Origin: Batkoa obscura
Lineage: Eukaryota > Entomophthoromycota > Entomophthoromycetes > Entomophthorales > Batkoaceae
NCBI GenBank assembly: GCA_030770535.1
Contig: JASVEC010000012.1
Coordinates: forward strand, 992,001 to 1,056,000
DNA: 64,000 nucleotides
Reading direction: 5' to 3'
The position numbers and the translations under genes were made by a program. Under the pieces are notes generated by a model. That model ran no database searches and was not told the origin of the DNA. It saw nothing but the letters and a program-made list of their open reading frames with translations. Shown here in pieces: positions 37,799 through 52,580 of this stretch. Each line of letters starts with the position of its first letter. Positions within the stretch are counted from its first letter, which is position 1.

Positions 37799-39183
37799 AT
37801 GAAAAGAAAGGCAGTTAGTATAAAACGAAATAAGACAGGACCCAAACCAATAATTCGAGAGAACGAGCTTGATGTGATATTGAATGACCTTGAAAAGGGA
37901 GATAGACCGGCTTATGATGGGAGAGCTAATTGTTCATCTTATAAAAAATCGTATAGGAGAAATATGGTAGTTACCAATAGTGCTAATCAAAATCCACCTC
38001 CCATTTCTTCCAGAACACATATCTTTTTTAGTAATTTTGCTTTAAAGAGGGAATCTATTATGCGAGACTGCTATGAGCTATTACTTGATTTCTCTGAAAA
38101 GGTAAATTAAATTGCTCAACAAAAGATAACGACTAACTTTTCATTTAGAAACCGTTTGATTTCAAGTCGTTTAAATCTATTTGGTTTTCAAAGAAATTTT
38201 CATACATTCATTTTTCTTGTCCGGAAAGAATTCATAGAGAGCCCTTTATAACTACCCTCTATCAAACTTTTTTATCTTTTTTATATGAAAATACTGTATA
38301 TAGATTTCCAAGCTACAAAGAGGTTGTTGGCCCCTTAAAAGACCATGTCGAACCCAAAGAAGAGAAATTTGGACCAGTAGCTTTAAAACTAGGGATAGTT
38401 TTTGCTTTGTATTTGGTCTATTCGACTAACCCATCTTGTTTCCCAACTGCCTATATCCAAGTAGATCCTAAACAATGGGAGGTAATATTAGGACTATATA
38501 AGTTCTTTTATGATGAAAATCAAAAAGGTATTCATAGGCATAATAAAGATGAAGGTGTTTATGCTCTTGGTAAACTTATTGAAAAGAAGGCATTTGTACT
38601 CTCAGCCTATATAGATCATGTCCCATATTATTATCAGTACCATAACTTTTTAAAGGATGAATCTAATAAGTTTTTAAAGGAAGAAGATGCCAGCCCAGCT
38701 GATGCATTAGAATCTCAAACTATTGAATCAGATTATATTGACAAAAAATTAACTGCAATCGAAAAAGATGTTTATTCACGTCCACTTGGTGGAATGGAAA
38801 ATTTTGGTATAACTGAAGATATAAAACAAACAGAGCAAGCATATGAGTTGAACAAAGCGTTTGGGGGATTTATAAATAGTGAAGCAGATTTTGCCTTAGA
38901 TCAAGCAAAATCAAAAGATGGTGATATTATTGATTATAGGGATTGGTTAGCAGATAAAAAGAATGATATGGACAAGTGCAATGTTGTAGGCTATTTAAAT
39001 CACCTTACTACCATTTACGAGTCTTACAAAACTAAATTTATCCCAGAAAATTTGTTCTCTGAGCCTGATTTAAGGACTTCAACTTCATCTACAGAAGATT
39101 CTGCTCCTGTCACAACCCCTATTACAGCTTTTGATACACTCCCAGGCCCACCTGGGGCTTCTTCAAATACATCATCCCCCTAA
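37799..39183 (+). CDS. SNAPC1: SNAPc subunit 1-like protein (SNAP43)
   Basis: Two exons (37799-38101 and 38149-39183) give 445 residues. The segment beginning DCYELLLDFSEKK..FDFKSFKSIW matches the opening of SNAPC1. Conserved blocks follow in order: KFSYIHFSCPERI, the helix LGIVFALYLVYSTNPS (family: VGALYLLYxLYxTQ), VDPKQWEVIL and LGKLIEKKAFVLSAYI. SNAPc binds the proximal sequence element of snRNA promoters and recruits Pol II or Pol III. A basic N-terminal extension of about 85 residues precedes the domain, and a Ser/Thr/Pro-rich tail ends it. The assignment rests on the pattern by eye and is good but not certain. Saccharomyces lacks this subunit, which fits a non-yeast fungus. Confidence 0.72.
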
Positions 39184-39471
39184 ATCCTTTTTTAAAATAT
39201 CCTGGAATATCACAATTTCGATTAAATTTATTAACAATCCATTATAAAAATAGTCTTAATGATATTATTTCTGTACTCTAACTGTTTATTAACGCTTTCA
39301 GTTATCATTTAAATATATATATTGATATAATACAGTTCAAAATATTCAACATTTTAGATATTAAACTTAACTTGTTATAACTTAAAAGAAGCATAGATAA
39401 TAGTTTAATATATAAAAGATATAAAATGAAAACGAATAAAAAGTATAATTAAATTTAGAACAAATTATAAT

Positions 39472-40550
<1,079 letters not shown>

Positions 40551-40744
40551 TTTATTTTATAAGAATGTTTATTATGTCAAGTTATTAAATTTTTTCATAG
40601 ACATGAAATCAAAGTGATAACTTGATTCATCCCAATTTTTGCAATTAGTTTCATTTAAAAAATTACGATAACAAGTATTCATATAAAGGAACGTTTATAC
40701 TATTAGAAATAACTAATTTAAAAAACAAAATTTATTTAATGAGA

Positions 40745-43700
40745 TTATTCTGTTTTATTTAAACGCTTCGACTCCTTAAGTTTCTCCAACGCACTTTTAA
40801 GTCTTTGAGATTTAACTTTAGGCTTTATTTCACCTTTTGAGTCGCTAATACTCTTACCTACAACTTTAAAATAATCTGTAATCTTGGTAGCCTTTGCCTT
40901 TTCTAACTTTTTCTAATAAACAGATTAAATTTTATATTTAAATATGCTTATAAATTACTTGATGTTCAATAACCGGTGCTATAACTTGTTCAGTTTTTTC
41001 ATTATTCCAATTTATTGTTTGGCTTAAAAATCTAAAAGTTTTTAATTATCGTATATTAAATAATAAAAACATAATAAAAGTATAATAAAAATACATTTTT
41101 AACCCTTCCAAATCCGGTGTTCCCCATTGAAAACCCATTTTTGAGTGATCAACTGATGGATTAAGGTAAGCATCAGCCACCAAAGGATCTAAGAAATTTT
41201 CGTTGATATGAATACGTTTAACTAATTTAAACTAAAAAATTGTCAATAAAAGGATAATTTAATAACCCAATACAAACAATTACTAATTTCTTTAAAAAAG
41301 CACATTCGTTATCTTCAAGCTTCACCTTGAACTTATTATCATTCCACCACGTGAAAAAATTATTTAAATTCCCAAACTGAGATAATATTTCAACTGCTGT
41401 AACAGGACCAATTTTATCTAGACCAATAGTATAATCTGATCCTAACAAATAAGCTAATTGAATAAAATCATCTCGATTTAGATTAATATCCTTTTCAATT
41501 TTGTTTAAATCATATCTTAATAAACTATTAGTATTATTAAACATATTTTTGTAAACCGGTGTTCCACCAAATAAAAATACGTCCGAATCCTCAGTTACTA
41601 TACCATCTACTAAACCTAATTTAGACAATTCTGCACATTGTGCTTCTGCTTCACTGGGCGCTTCAATATATGGGATGCCAAATAACGTTAATAGTTGCTA
41701 AAAAACGGTTATAAAACAGTGTATAATTAAAATAAATAAACTTACTTTAATTTCTTCAAATGTATTTAATGTTGGATCATGATTATAGTTTTGTGTTTTA
41801 TACTGATTTTTGCTCATCTCTTTAATTTCTTTCTCTATTTTATCTTGTATCTTTTCTACCCCTTTTTCTTTTACTTGCTTGATAAATTCTTCATTTATTT
41901 CATTTATTTGTTCTTTATTTTGATATTTATCAAGTGGGGTTTCATTTTTATTTTTATTTTTGGCTTCTAATAATACATTTTTATCCTTAGAGGTATCGTC
42001 TTTATCAAGTATAATACCAATTGTACCATTATTTATAGCTTCAGCTTCTAACTTTTTATTATTATTATCCTTGAATGTATCAACTTTATCATTTTGTTCT
42101 CCAATATTCTCCTTTTGTAATTCGGGTTCATTCAAAGTTTCATTTTGAGTTATATAGTCATCCTTAACATCTTGACTTAATGCGTGTTTGTTTGATTTTA
42201 GTTTTATATCTAACAACTTTTGTGTATCTTCTTGAGGCTTCGTCTCATTACTATGAACCATAGGTTGATTTTCTAATTTCGTAGTTGTAACATCAATCTT
42301 GGTTTTATCTATTATTGTTGCTCCTTTATTACTTTTAACTACACTACTGATTTCGTTTTTGAGATCATTCTTAAAAGGGTCAATAGAATTATCTTCACTT
42401 TTAATAAGAACTTCACTTTCATTTATATTATTTTCATTTTTTGATACTAACTCACTTCTGCTTCTATTGTTTTGCTCATCTGTTAAATCGATTACCGAAT
42501 CCACTTGTATACTTGGTCCTTCCTCTTTTACTAAGTCTATAATATTATCGTGTTTAAGCTCTATAATAATTTTCATTAGTTTTTTAATGACCTAATAAAA
42601 TTTCAACTACCTTTAACATCATTCTCAGAGGGCCTACTGATTTCATCAAATGATATCTCAGAAATACTCTCAAACGAGTCATCTTCATTTATATCATATA
42701 TTTTAATTTTATTTTCTGATAAGCTTTGAAGTTTTTTATATTGGAGTTGACTTTTCTTTAATTTAATAACAGTATCTAAAAACTCTTCATAAATAACAAA
42801 TTGATCGAACTTAGGATTTAATAACTCTTTTTGTAATTCTTTATAGTGTTCAATTTTTTTTTGTAATTTATCTAAATCCCATTTATTAATTGCTTCATAA
42901 TGAAATTGTTTACTATTTTTGATATCTTCATCAATACCATCATTTAAGTACTTTTGCCATTTTTCTAATTCTTTTACTTCCCCTTTTTCATTCTCTCCTC
43001 TATTGTCGTTAGTCGTATCATCTACTGTTATTCTATTTTATTACTAAATTAATAATCAAACTAAATTTATTTATTATTACTCTTCGAAATCGTCTTCAAC
43101 ATCGTCTTCAACATCGTCTTCACTTGATTCTAATATTTTATTCGTATGGTTATTTAATTCACTAAGAAATTATATATTAAAAACAAATAGCTATATGACT
43201 GAATAAACAAACTTTGATAAATTTGATGTATTTAAGTTTTCATTTGAGATATCTTTAAAGTCCATATTATCTTCAATGTAATCCGCTTCGTCTTCTATTT
43301 CTTCGATATCATCGAAAAAGTTAAAGCTAGTATCAAAACTAGTATTGAAACTAGCAGCATCGATAATGTCCTTTTTATCAACTGGTTTCGATTGTTTTGG
43401 TTGTTTTGATGGTTCCGATTTAATAGTAGGAGCATTTGTTTCGCTTGATATTGACCAACCGCCATTTTCTTGCTTAAGTAAACTAAAAGCTTTACCTTTT
43501 TCAGCAGCCACCCTAGCAGTTTTAACATTTGGTAAGTGACGTTCATCCCCGATCCCAACAACATCGAGGTATTTTTGAGTTAATGCATTCCTATTCACTA
43601 GATTCTGTATTTGTAATTGAGAAAAATCAATTGCTTTCGGTGCGTTTCTTTTCATATAATTCATCCTTTTAAGTGACGTTTGTCTACTTCTTAACCTCAG

Positions 43701-44514
43701 CTCACTTATTAACTCATACTTTATTTGTTCTGGTAATTCATCAATATTATCGATATTCGAATAGCTCATATCTGGCTACTTATATTAAATAAAATAAGTT
43801 TTATGATATTATGATTCTTACTTTATATTCTTTCAAATATTCTATCAACTCTGCATCAAAATCGTATCGTGGATCTTCATATTTCATATTTTTTCTATAA
43901 ACAATAAATATTGTTGTTATATTAGTGTTGAGTTAGTTACTCTAATCCATTTTCTAAACTCGGTAGTTCAAACTCATCCCTATTTCTTTTACTACGATTA
44001 AAACTATCTGATGAATTCAATCTTTTAAACTCATCACTTTCGTCATGTTTATTTCTATAACCAAATAAATATAAATGTTGTTAACAGTATTACTCTAAAA
44101 CTACTTTATAGTATCCAATGCAGTACTTTGTAACTTGGCCATCAAAATCTTTTCAGCTGTTGATTGTAAACTAAACCCGATTTTATCTTTATGCGCCTTC
44201 CTTTTTCTCTAAAATAATAAGAGTAAATCATAGAAATGAAATCAATTTACTAAAACTCTTAATTTAATATCCGGAGGAGGACCATCAAAAACGAACACAG
44301 GTTGAATGTTATAAAAAACTAGTTTACATATTCTTTTTAGAAACCCAATTATATGCGCATTTTCTATAACTTCCCCTCTACCATCTTTGATTCCTTTTAA
44401 AAATTGATGTACCCAAATACTGGCATCAATGGCTAATATCTTTTGATTTAAACTTTCTAGTTCAACTATTTCTCCTTCCGAGTTTATTATACTCCATAAG
44501 CCTTGTACTCCCAT
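40745..44514 (-). CDS. RAD2: RAD2/XPG nucleotide-excision-repair endonuclease, intact copy
   Basis: The structure-specific endonuclease that cuts 3' of DNA damage in excision repair. Twelve exons join in phase: 44514-44251, 44208-44105, 44054-43941, 43894-43822, 43775-43213, 43161-43081, 43032-42611, 42560-41746, 41697-41284, 41231-41095, 41031-40959, 40912-40745. The product is 1075 residues. N-domain: MGVQGLWSII, AIDASIWVHQFLKG, NAHIIGFLKRICKL, VFVFDGPPP. A RAD2-type spacer follows (ELPEQIKYELISELRLRSRQTS) with a long acidic, Lys/Glu-rich middle. I-domain: GIPYIEAPSEAEAQCAEL, TEDSDVFLFG, and YLLGSDYTIGLDKIGP (helix-hairpin-helix). A KITDYF PCNA-box-like site is near the C-terminus. The long spacer separates it from FEN1 and EXO1. 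It is near-identical to the broken copy at 222-3844 except for the last exon's tail. Confidence 0.96.
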
Positions 44515-44735
44515 TTTATTTTTATATTAAATGAAATGAATTAAATCAAAAAAGTAGCTTTCGTTTTAATGACTTATTTTACTTTATGTAAGTTTTAGCT
44601 TAAATTAAATGGTTTTAAATTGTGACAAAACTTCAATTATTCGTAAATTTGAAATTAATTTATTAGAATTATAAGTATTTTGAATATAAGATATATAATA
44701 TTAAATAAGAATATTAAACAAAAAAATATTAAATA
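40788..44735 (-). repeat. Right arm of large RAD2 inverted repeat
   Basis: The inverted counterpart of 1-3792, containing intact RAD2 and about 220 bp of its 5' flank. It has the 157 bp missing from the left arm. The pairing is base 44735 to base 1, so the true outer edge of the repeat is unknown. The inner edge is at 40788, inside the last exon. Confidence 0.97.
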
Positions 44736-45043
44736 TCAAACTACAGATTATTATAATTTATTTATAATTTTATTTCAGAATTTTTTAAAAGTTAAAGATT
44801 AGCACTTCAACTATGATATTTAAAATCATTAGGAAAGCAGGGGAAGTTGGACCACTTTCAAGGAGCTTTGGGGCTACGTCAAAGCCTTCCTCCATCCCAA
44901 GGAGTTAAAGCCTAATCAAATTCATCTTATTGGTATAAAAATACTAAATAAACTTCATTACAAAACTTAACTTTCGTGTAACTACTATGTAGTGGAGTAA
45001 ACAATGAAACTTTTGAGTTTCAAAAGTCAAAATGTTAGCCTTT
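44736..45043. other. 5' flank of RAD2 with GC-richer exon-like patch
   Basis: At about 44832-44935 the sequence is distinctly less AT-rich than its surroundings. One plus-strand frame reads SWTTFKELWGYVKAFLHP..PNQIHLIG and is followed by GTATAA, a possible splice donor. It could be an exon remnant. No partner exon was found. Confidence 0.35.
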
Positions 45044-45047
45044 ATAT

Positions 45048-45146
45048 GGGAATGTATTTTTGTGTTTAAGAATTTTACTAACAACCTTTCCGCTCAAATA
45101 GCGCTTAAAAGATAGAAAAAATAATGAAGCCAAAAAAGACATCCCC
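45048..45146 (+). mobile_element. 99-bp MITE family, copy 7 (forward)
   Basis: Family copy with ends GGGAATG ... CATCCCC and perfect ATAT flanks (45044-45047 and 45147-45150). Confidence 0.88.
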
Positions 45147-45150
45147 ATAT

Positions 45151-46183
45151 ACTTCAAATTGCTAATAAAGATGAAGTCTACCCAATTTTATTGCTTTTGT
45201 ATGAATTTATAATAGATAATCTTTAACTAAGTAGACTCCAATACTGAAAATAAATTTTGTAATTAAAATAATTAGATAATTGATTAATTGAACTATATTT
45301 AAAACAAACAAACAAACAAATCTGAGTATATCATTTATTGGTTTCATAAGCTATAGTATTATAATTATAATACCATACTATTATTTTATTGACCAACACC
45401 TAATACAAATTTAAAAAAAGACTTGATAACATGATTAAAGAATTATCTATAAAATTTTTAAGCTAGTTATACTATATACTATATTGACTAAAAAACTAAG
45501 GTTTGAATTAGTAGTCATAATTATTACTTTTAATATATTAATTTATCAAGTAAATATTACATTATTTGTATTTTTATAAAAAATTTATAGGCTGATATTT
45601 AAGTATTTTTAAAGAAAGTTGGAATTAAAACAAAAATATAATAGTAAATATATATGATATCAGCTATATTTTGAAACTTTAAATTACGCTTTCTTTTATC
45701 TAAATACTTTTATATTTAATATAAAAACAAGCATTGTTAATTTTATTAAATTTTAAGTTGTTTTAATTTTCATAATATTTTATATTATTTTATAACTTTA
45801 TTTATTTATTCCAACAAATCATTTAAATATAATAGTAATAAAACCGTCTCAGTATTGAGGCCTTAATTTCTAATTTTTCCTACCATTAACCCTAAAACCT
45901 AATCTATTATAAAAACTAATTTTTAACACTTAAAACTGGCTTCTTTATTAGAATAGATTCTACATAGATATGAAAAAAGAGAATTAATTTAAACTAATCA
46001 AATTATGTAATTTCTTCAAAGTAACATATATGGTTGGGTCTACTATAGAATTATCTACCACTAACTCGTAGTATGAGGGTTTGAATCTCTGCAAGAGCAT
46101 AAATTTCAATTTGGAATTTGTTTTGCTACTAATGTAAGTTTTATGTTTAGGTTCGATAGACTATGGTATAAACAAAAGTAATG
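45151..46183. other. Gene-free AT-rich spacer
   Basis: About 1 kb with no ORF. A tRNA-like T-arm sequence near 46080 is treated as unconvincing. Nothing else seen. Confidence 0.5.
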
Positions 46184-46187
46184 AAGT

Positions 46188-46285
46188 GAGGATATTTCTT
46201 TTGATTTCATCACTTTTCCATTCTTCAAGTGCTACTTGAGTAGAATAGTTGTTAGTAAAATTCTTAAACAAAAAAATACATCCCC
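46188..46285 (-). mobile_element. 99-bp MITE family, copy 8 (reverse)
   Basis: Family copy with ends GAGGATAT ... ATCCCC. Flanks AAGT and AAAT differ by one base, so this insertion is older than those with perfect flanks. Confidence 0.82.
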
Positions 46286-46289
46286 AAAT

Positions 46290-47072
46290 AGCTTAATACA
46301 ATATAAAAGATGCTTCTTTATACATATATTTATTGTATAAAATATAAACTTTTAACTTTTAACTTTATCATTCAATTTATTCTCAGTTCAATAACTTCAA
46401 TTCCAATCTGTTGAAATTTTCAAACCAATTCTAGAGAGATTAGAAAGTGGATAGATAATACAAAAATCTACTTTGATATACAAAAATCTCAACTCGAAGG
46501 TTATAGGCTTGATTTTGTAACAAAAAAGGGTAGCTAAATTACCTGAGTTTATTATTGATTGTTAGTTACTAAATGCAAGTTCCTTCATGTATAAGATGTT
46601 GTACTCATTGAATAAAGAATCTTTAGATGGTAAAATAATAGTTTTTTAGTACTGATATGTGAAAGTGGATTACATTAGATCAACTCTCGAGCAGCATAAA
46701 CACTCATGGATTCCATTTAGTATCCAAATGAGCTCAACCTCTCCGCTTTGATTTGTATTTAGTGTCGGTTTAGTTGACATTTTCGGTAATAAATAAAAAA
46801 AGTAAATAATTTGGGTTCAACTATTAATAAGAAATAACCATTTTATTGAGGTTGATATGTAAAGGACAATAAAGGATTTCAAAATTTTTAAAATTCAAAA
46901 TTCATTTTTAGAAATTTTTAATTTTCTGAAGTATTTTTTCGAATATTTGGAACTTTTAAATTTGTTGTTTTTAATCTCAAATTCAATAGAAAAATAGAAA
47001 TTATAGAAATTATAGAAATTATAGGAAATATAGAAAAATACTAAAAAACAATATTATCAATATTACCAAACA
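46290..47072. other. Intergenic upstream of WD40 gene
   Basis: About 780 bp. A short tandem of TATAGAAAT-like units occurs at about 46992-47035. No gene seen. Confidence 0.5.
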
Positions 47073-50000
47073 ATGACAATGTTAACAAAAAGTATATCCA
47101 AAATCATTTGTTCAGATGAATATAAAGTAAACTTTACTATGTCCTTACCCTCTCTCAATTACTAACCTTATTTTTCTATCTTTTTATTAGAACAATAACA
47201 TTGAATCAATCCTACATCATGGGCCTATCGTTGGGTTAAAATATCTCCATGGGCTAATCATAGCTAGTAGTAATGATCAGTTAAAAATATTTGATAACGA
47301 GGAGAGATTACGATTTGTTAGTGAAAAATTATTAAATTCTCAAAGAATATTTGGTATTGAAGAAAGTAAGTTTTATACTATTTATAGAACATAAAAAGGG
47401 AGGTGAACAGAGGAAGAGAGGGTAAAATGGAAACTAAAAAGTACTAATTTTTTTAGTAAGTATAGAAAAGGATGGCTATTTAATTCTCATTACTGGAGGG
47501 AAGTTTATGAGATTAGTATATCTAAATGTTAATGAGGATAGGTAATTTTAGAATATCGTTCGTTTTATTTTTAAGTCTAAAATTAACACGATTTATTATT
47601 ATATCTAGTGACATTTCGATCACCTTAAAAAGTGAAATCATAGTCTTAAAAGATTGGTTATTAACGATTAAAATCAATTCTTATAATAATAATGAATTAG
47701 ATTTATTCCTAAGTTTTAGTAATGGATTTATAGCGAAATTAGTATTAACTTTGAATCAGCAACTAGAATTTGAAAATATCTCGGATTATGGTTCAATATT
47801 AATTCCTAAAAAATGTTTATTGTAAGTTTTATTTTATGAGTTAATAATATGAATTATTAAAATAGTTATTTAATTCAATTAGATATTCTTCCTTATTTTT
47901 GAATAATACTATAGTTGCTAGTGGTACTATATTTAACGAAATTATTATTTGGGATTATAATAATACCAATATTAACAATACAACAACAATTAATGGTAAA
48001 TTAATAAAATGTTTAAAAGGTCATGAGGTAATCTTAATTAATAATTAATAACAATACATTAGTTTTATTAAATCTATAATATTACTTATTAGGGTGTTAT
48101 TTTTGGCTTAGATTTTTTAGAAAATAGAAATTTATTAGCATCTACATCAGATGATCGAACTATTAGAATTTGGGATTTAAATCAAAAGTAAGTTTAATAG
48201 AATAATGATATCAATAATAACAAATATTTTAATAAACATTTAGAAATGAAAATGAAAGTTTAAAATTTACTATATTTGCCCATCAATCTCGAGTATGGAA
48301 AGTGAAATTTATAAATTTAGAAAAAATATTAAGTATTGGTGAGGATTCTAGTTGTAAATTAATTCATTTAAATTGGGATAAAAATGAGTATCATATAATT
48401 CATTCATTTGAGAATCATTTAGGTAAAAATTTATGGAATTTTCAAATTTCAAATGATTATAAGTATCTTGTAAGTTTGACTATAATTATTGTAGTTTAAC
48501 TAAGATTAAATTTTGATATTTATTTAATTTAGTTTACTGCTGGTAATGATGGAGCATTGATTAAGTGGGAATTAATGAATTGGTTAAATGAAGGTATTAA
48601 TTTATTTTAAAATGATTTTATTTTATATATTAATAATTGTTTTTATATTAAATTTAGTACCTTTAAAATTAAATATTGAATTAGAAAAAGTAAGTTGTAT
48701 TATAATAACGATAATAAATTAATAATAAATTAAATCAGCAACAAAATGATTCTATTTGGTCATTTGTATTATTAAATGAGGAATTAAGTATAATAACAAC
48801 AAAAAAAGGGTGATTTTTATTCTATTTTTTATATTGATCTTGTTAATTAATATATCTTATTATTGTTTTATAGAATTGTTTATTTATATAATATAAAAAA
48901 TGAACAAATCAAACATATTAACTTAATTAAGGATGATCAATTAATTGGCTATTCATTAATTTCATTTATTTATAGTGAAATTAAAAAACAATATTTAATT
49001 TCAATAGCAAGTAAATTTGGATCAGCTTTTTTTATTTTATTAAATGAAACCAATTTAAATTTTGAAGTAATATTAGAATCTATTATTTATAACTATAGTA
49101 GAATAATAATGCTTTTTATTATTAGGTAACTAAATTTCAATTACATAATTCAAGAATTGAAAAAGGATATTTAAAATATAATAATAATAATAATCAACAT
49201 TTTTATTATTTAACTAAACAAGTGGATCAAAATCAAATTTTTATTAATCAATTTCAAGTTAATGAAAATACAATTATAAATCAAGTAAATAATTATTAAT
49301 AATTATTATCATATAGTAATAAAATATTGATTTTTTATTTATAGAATACAACATTAAAATTAGATATAGAAGATTATAATATAACTAGTTTTTATATAAA
49401 ACAAGAGAATGAGGATATTGATATATTATTAGGTACAAGAAACGGAAAATTAATTTATTATAAAAATGAAAAATTAAAAGAAATTCAAAAAAATTTACAT
49501 AATAAAGAAACAATTAGTGATATTCTTTATTATAAAAATAATTATTATTGCTGTGGTAGAGATGGAAGTTTTACACAATTTATTATTAATGAAAAAGAAG
49601 AAATTGAATTATTAAAGAATATTAAATTAACTAAAGGATGGATTGAAAAAATGAGTATTTATAACAATGAATTTTATTTTATTACATTTTATCAAAAAAA
49701 AATACAAATAATTGAACATAATAATTACAATTTATTATTTTCATATAATTGTGGGGGAGCTCATCGATTATGGTCAATTCATATTAATTGTAAATTACAA
49801 TTAATATTAAGTTATATAGAAAAAGGAAAGATGAATTTTATTAAAAATATTCAAAACAATTTTAATAAAAAATTATTACCAAGTATTCATGGCAGAGAAA
49901 TTAGATGTTTGGAATTAATTAAAAAGGATTTATTTGTTACTAGTGGTGAAGATGGAATTATTAATTTAATTCAATTAAACAATAATAATAATAATCAATT

Positions 50001-51164
50001 AAATTACAAATTAATTGATTTTAATAATAAAACCATGGGTTTAATTACTAAATTAATTTATTTAAATAATTATTTATTTTCAATTGGAGCTAATCAAACA
50101 CTATATGTTTGGAAAATTATTAACAATCAAATAATATCTTTCATTAGTGAAGCAGAAAAAATTGGGTAAATTAATTGTTATAATATTACAACATAATAAT
50201 AAAATATTTATAACAATATTAATTAATTTTATATGATTATTTAGTGATATTCAAGAAGTACGTATTATGGAAATTAAAGGATATACTATGGATAATAATA
50301 ATATATTATTATTAATTGGTTATTCCAATGGTTATTTAAGATTATTTAAATTTAATAATGAAGATTTAAAAGTAGAATTTTTATTTGAAATTCAATTAGA
50401 TCCAATTAAATGTATATTATCGATGGAATTTATTACTAAATTTAAACACAATAGTAAGTAATCATTATACATTATATTATATATTAATATTATATATTAA
50501 TTATAATTTATTTATTATTAGATGAATTGAATTTATTTTATATTGTTGGAGATAGTAGTGGACGAATTCATATAATACAAGTTAATAATAACCAAATTCA
50601 TTTAGTTAATAATCAAATAATTCATCAATCAGGTATTAATAGTATTAAAATAATTCAACATAATAATAATAATAATAATAATCAATATTCTATTGTTTCT
50701 GGTGGTGATGATACAAATTTAATAATTAATAAAATTGAGTTAAATTTTATTAATGATAAAATAAATGTAAATTGGTTAAAACAATTGATTTGTGATTATA
50801 AAAATGTATCTGCAATTCAAGGTAATTCATATTATATTATATCAACATAATACAATATATTAATATTAATTTAAAAATTAGATATAGTTATAATATCTAA
50901 TGATAACAATAATAATAATAATAATAATAACAAAATATATTCAATATCATCTGATTCTAGATTAATTGAATATAATTATTATAATAATGAATTGAAATTC
51001 AATTATAATTCCAGTTTTATTATTGATTTATTTGATCCATCAGCTATTTTATTGAATCAAAAGTAAGTATTTTATTATATGTTTTATATTTGACAATATT
51101 AACTCTTTTTTTTAGTAATCAACTTATTATCTCTGGGTTTGGTATTCAAGTATTAAAATTATAG
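47073..51164 (+). CDS. TRM734: WD40 protein TRM734/WDR6-like tRNA 2'-O-methylation cofactor
   Basis: Seventeen exons (first 47073-47126, largest 49345-50165, last 51116-51164) join in phase to about 1022 residues, close to the length of yeast Trm734 and human WDR6. WD repeats fit the WDR6 pattern: early HGPIVGLKYL, QRIFGI, then GHEGVIFGLDFLENRNLLASTSDDRTIRIWDLN, of which GVIFGLDFL and DDRTIRIWDL are the diagnostic parts. RVWKVKF, ILSIGEDSSCK, GKNLWNF and TAGNDGALIKWEL follow. Later repeats include GGAHRLWSIH, HGREIRCLEL, TSGEDGIINL and VSGGDDTNLI. In yeast and humans this protein partners the Trm7/FTSJ1 methyltransferase to methylate ribose 34 of tRNA-Phe and others. Asn-rich loops reflect AAT codons. 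It is intact. Confidence 0.85.
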
Positions 51165-51311
51165 AATAATCGTAAAGAAGTGTTTAAAATAGAAGTTACG
51201 TTTCTTAAAACAAAATAAAAGAATTTATTTTTATTAGTTGAGTTACCTTTTTAAGTAAATTGATTAGATATTCAAACTTTGATTTGTTCAACCTGTTTTT
51301 GATATTTATAC

Positions 51312-51473
51312 AGCTGCTGCAACTGTATTCCAACGTAATTTGCAATAACTTTTAGAGCCAGTTATTTGCTTGATTGGTTTTTTTATGGCCTAATTTAACG
51401 AATTAGTGTAGTTTTGACTCAATTTTCTTTTTGAGTGAGCGATTAATTAGGTTGTAATAGAATTGCAGCAGCT
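51312..51473. repeat. 162-bp unit with 11-bp perfect inverted ends
   Basis: AGCTGCTGCAA at 51312-51322 pairs exactly with TTGCAGCAGCT at 51463-51473, and pairing continues imperfectly for about 12 more bases (9 of 12). A small inner hairpin (CTCAA ... TTGAG) lies near 51420-51440. It sits in the 421-bp gap between the WD40 gene and SLD5. Either a solitary MITE or a structured regulatory element. Confidence 0.55.
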
Positions 51474-51586
51474 AACATCTAGATTATTGAAAGTTTAATT
51501 GGATCAATTTATTAGCATCTAAGATTTCAATCTAAAAAATCTGTTAAAATTGTTTATACCAAAACTGCAAATATTTGATTTCTACA

Positions 51587-52543
51587 ATGTCAATAGAATT
51601 TAAAGATGATTATACGCAAGAATTAGAAGGTTATAGTTTACCCCCAGAAGAAAGCAATTTCACACTAACTCCCAACCTTACTACTGAAAATAATTTTACT
51701 TCATCAACACCAAATTTAGACGATTTTTCACAGTTGTATCTACAATCTACTTCCATTGAAAGTTTACAAAAATTATTAATTAATGAACGGAATTGTCCAG
51801 AATTATTAAAATTTAATTTTTTATTATTAGAAGAAGTTAATGAATTATTAGAGTTACAAGTAAGTTAAAAGTGTTCAGATTATTCTTTTATATTTATACA
51901 TATATATTGGTTTTTTTAATATGTATTTGACGTATTGATTATTTTAAATAGTTAGCTAACTTGGAGATTATACAATTGAATTCTAAAAATAAACCGGAAG
52001 ATGAAATTAAAGTATTATTATTACAATCCGATATTGATAAGATACAATATTGTTTAAGAAATTATTTTCGAACTAGGATTGATAAAGTAAGTTAATTCAA
52101 TATTCTAACTGTATGAATAATAACTTAACTTGAACTTTTTTATTTCAAATCTCTCTTTTTTTTAGATTGAAAGATATTCTATTTATTTTTATTTAAATTT
52201 AAATATATTTCAAGAATTGTTTGCTGAATTTGAATTGGATTATTTAAGGGAGTAAGTTTTTATATTCTATTCAGCTTGCTTATTTACCTCTTATCAAACA
52301 ATTAGTTATTATTCTCTATATACCAATTATTTAAAATCGAATCAACCAGAAACATTACCAGAAGAGATAAGACTGTTAGATATTAATGAAAATCAAAGTA
52401 AGGATTTATTATAATACTATTATTTTCTATTAATTATAAATCAACTTTAGTATTAAAACCCAATTTAAATGAACCTGTATTTATTAAATGTTTAACAAAG
52501 ATAAGTGATTATACATTAGAAAATAGGTAATATTTTATAACAG

Positions 52544-52580
<37 letters not shown>

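Noticed and set aside
46025-46100. tRNA-like sequence with a GGTTTGAATCT T-loop box
   Set aside because: No acceptor stem pairs and the anticodon and T stems are poor. At most a very old tRNA relic.
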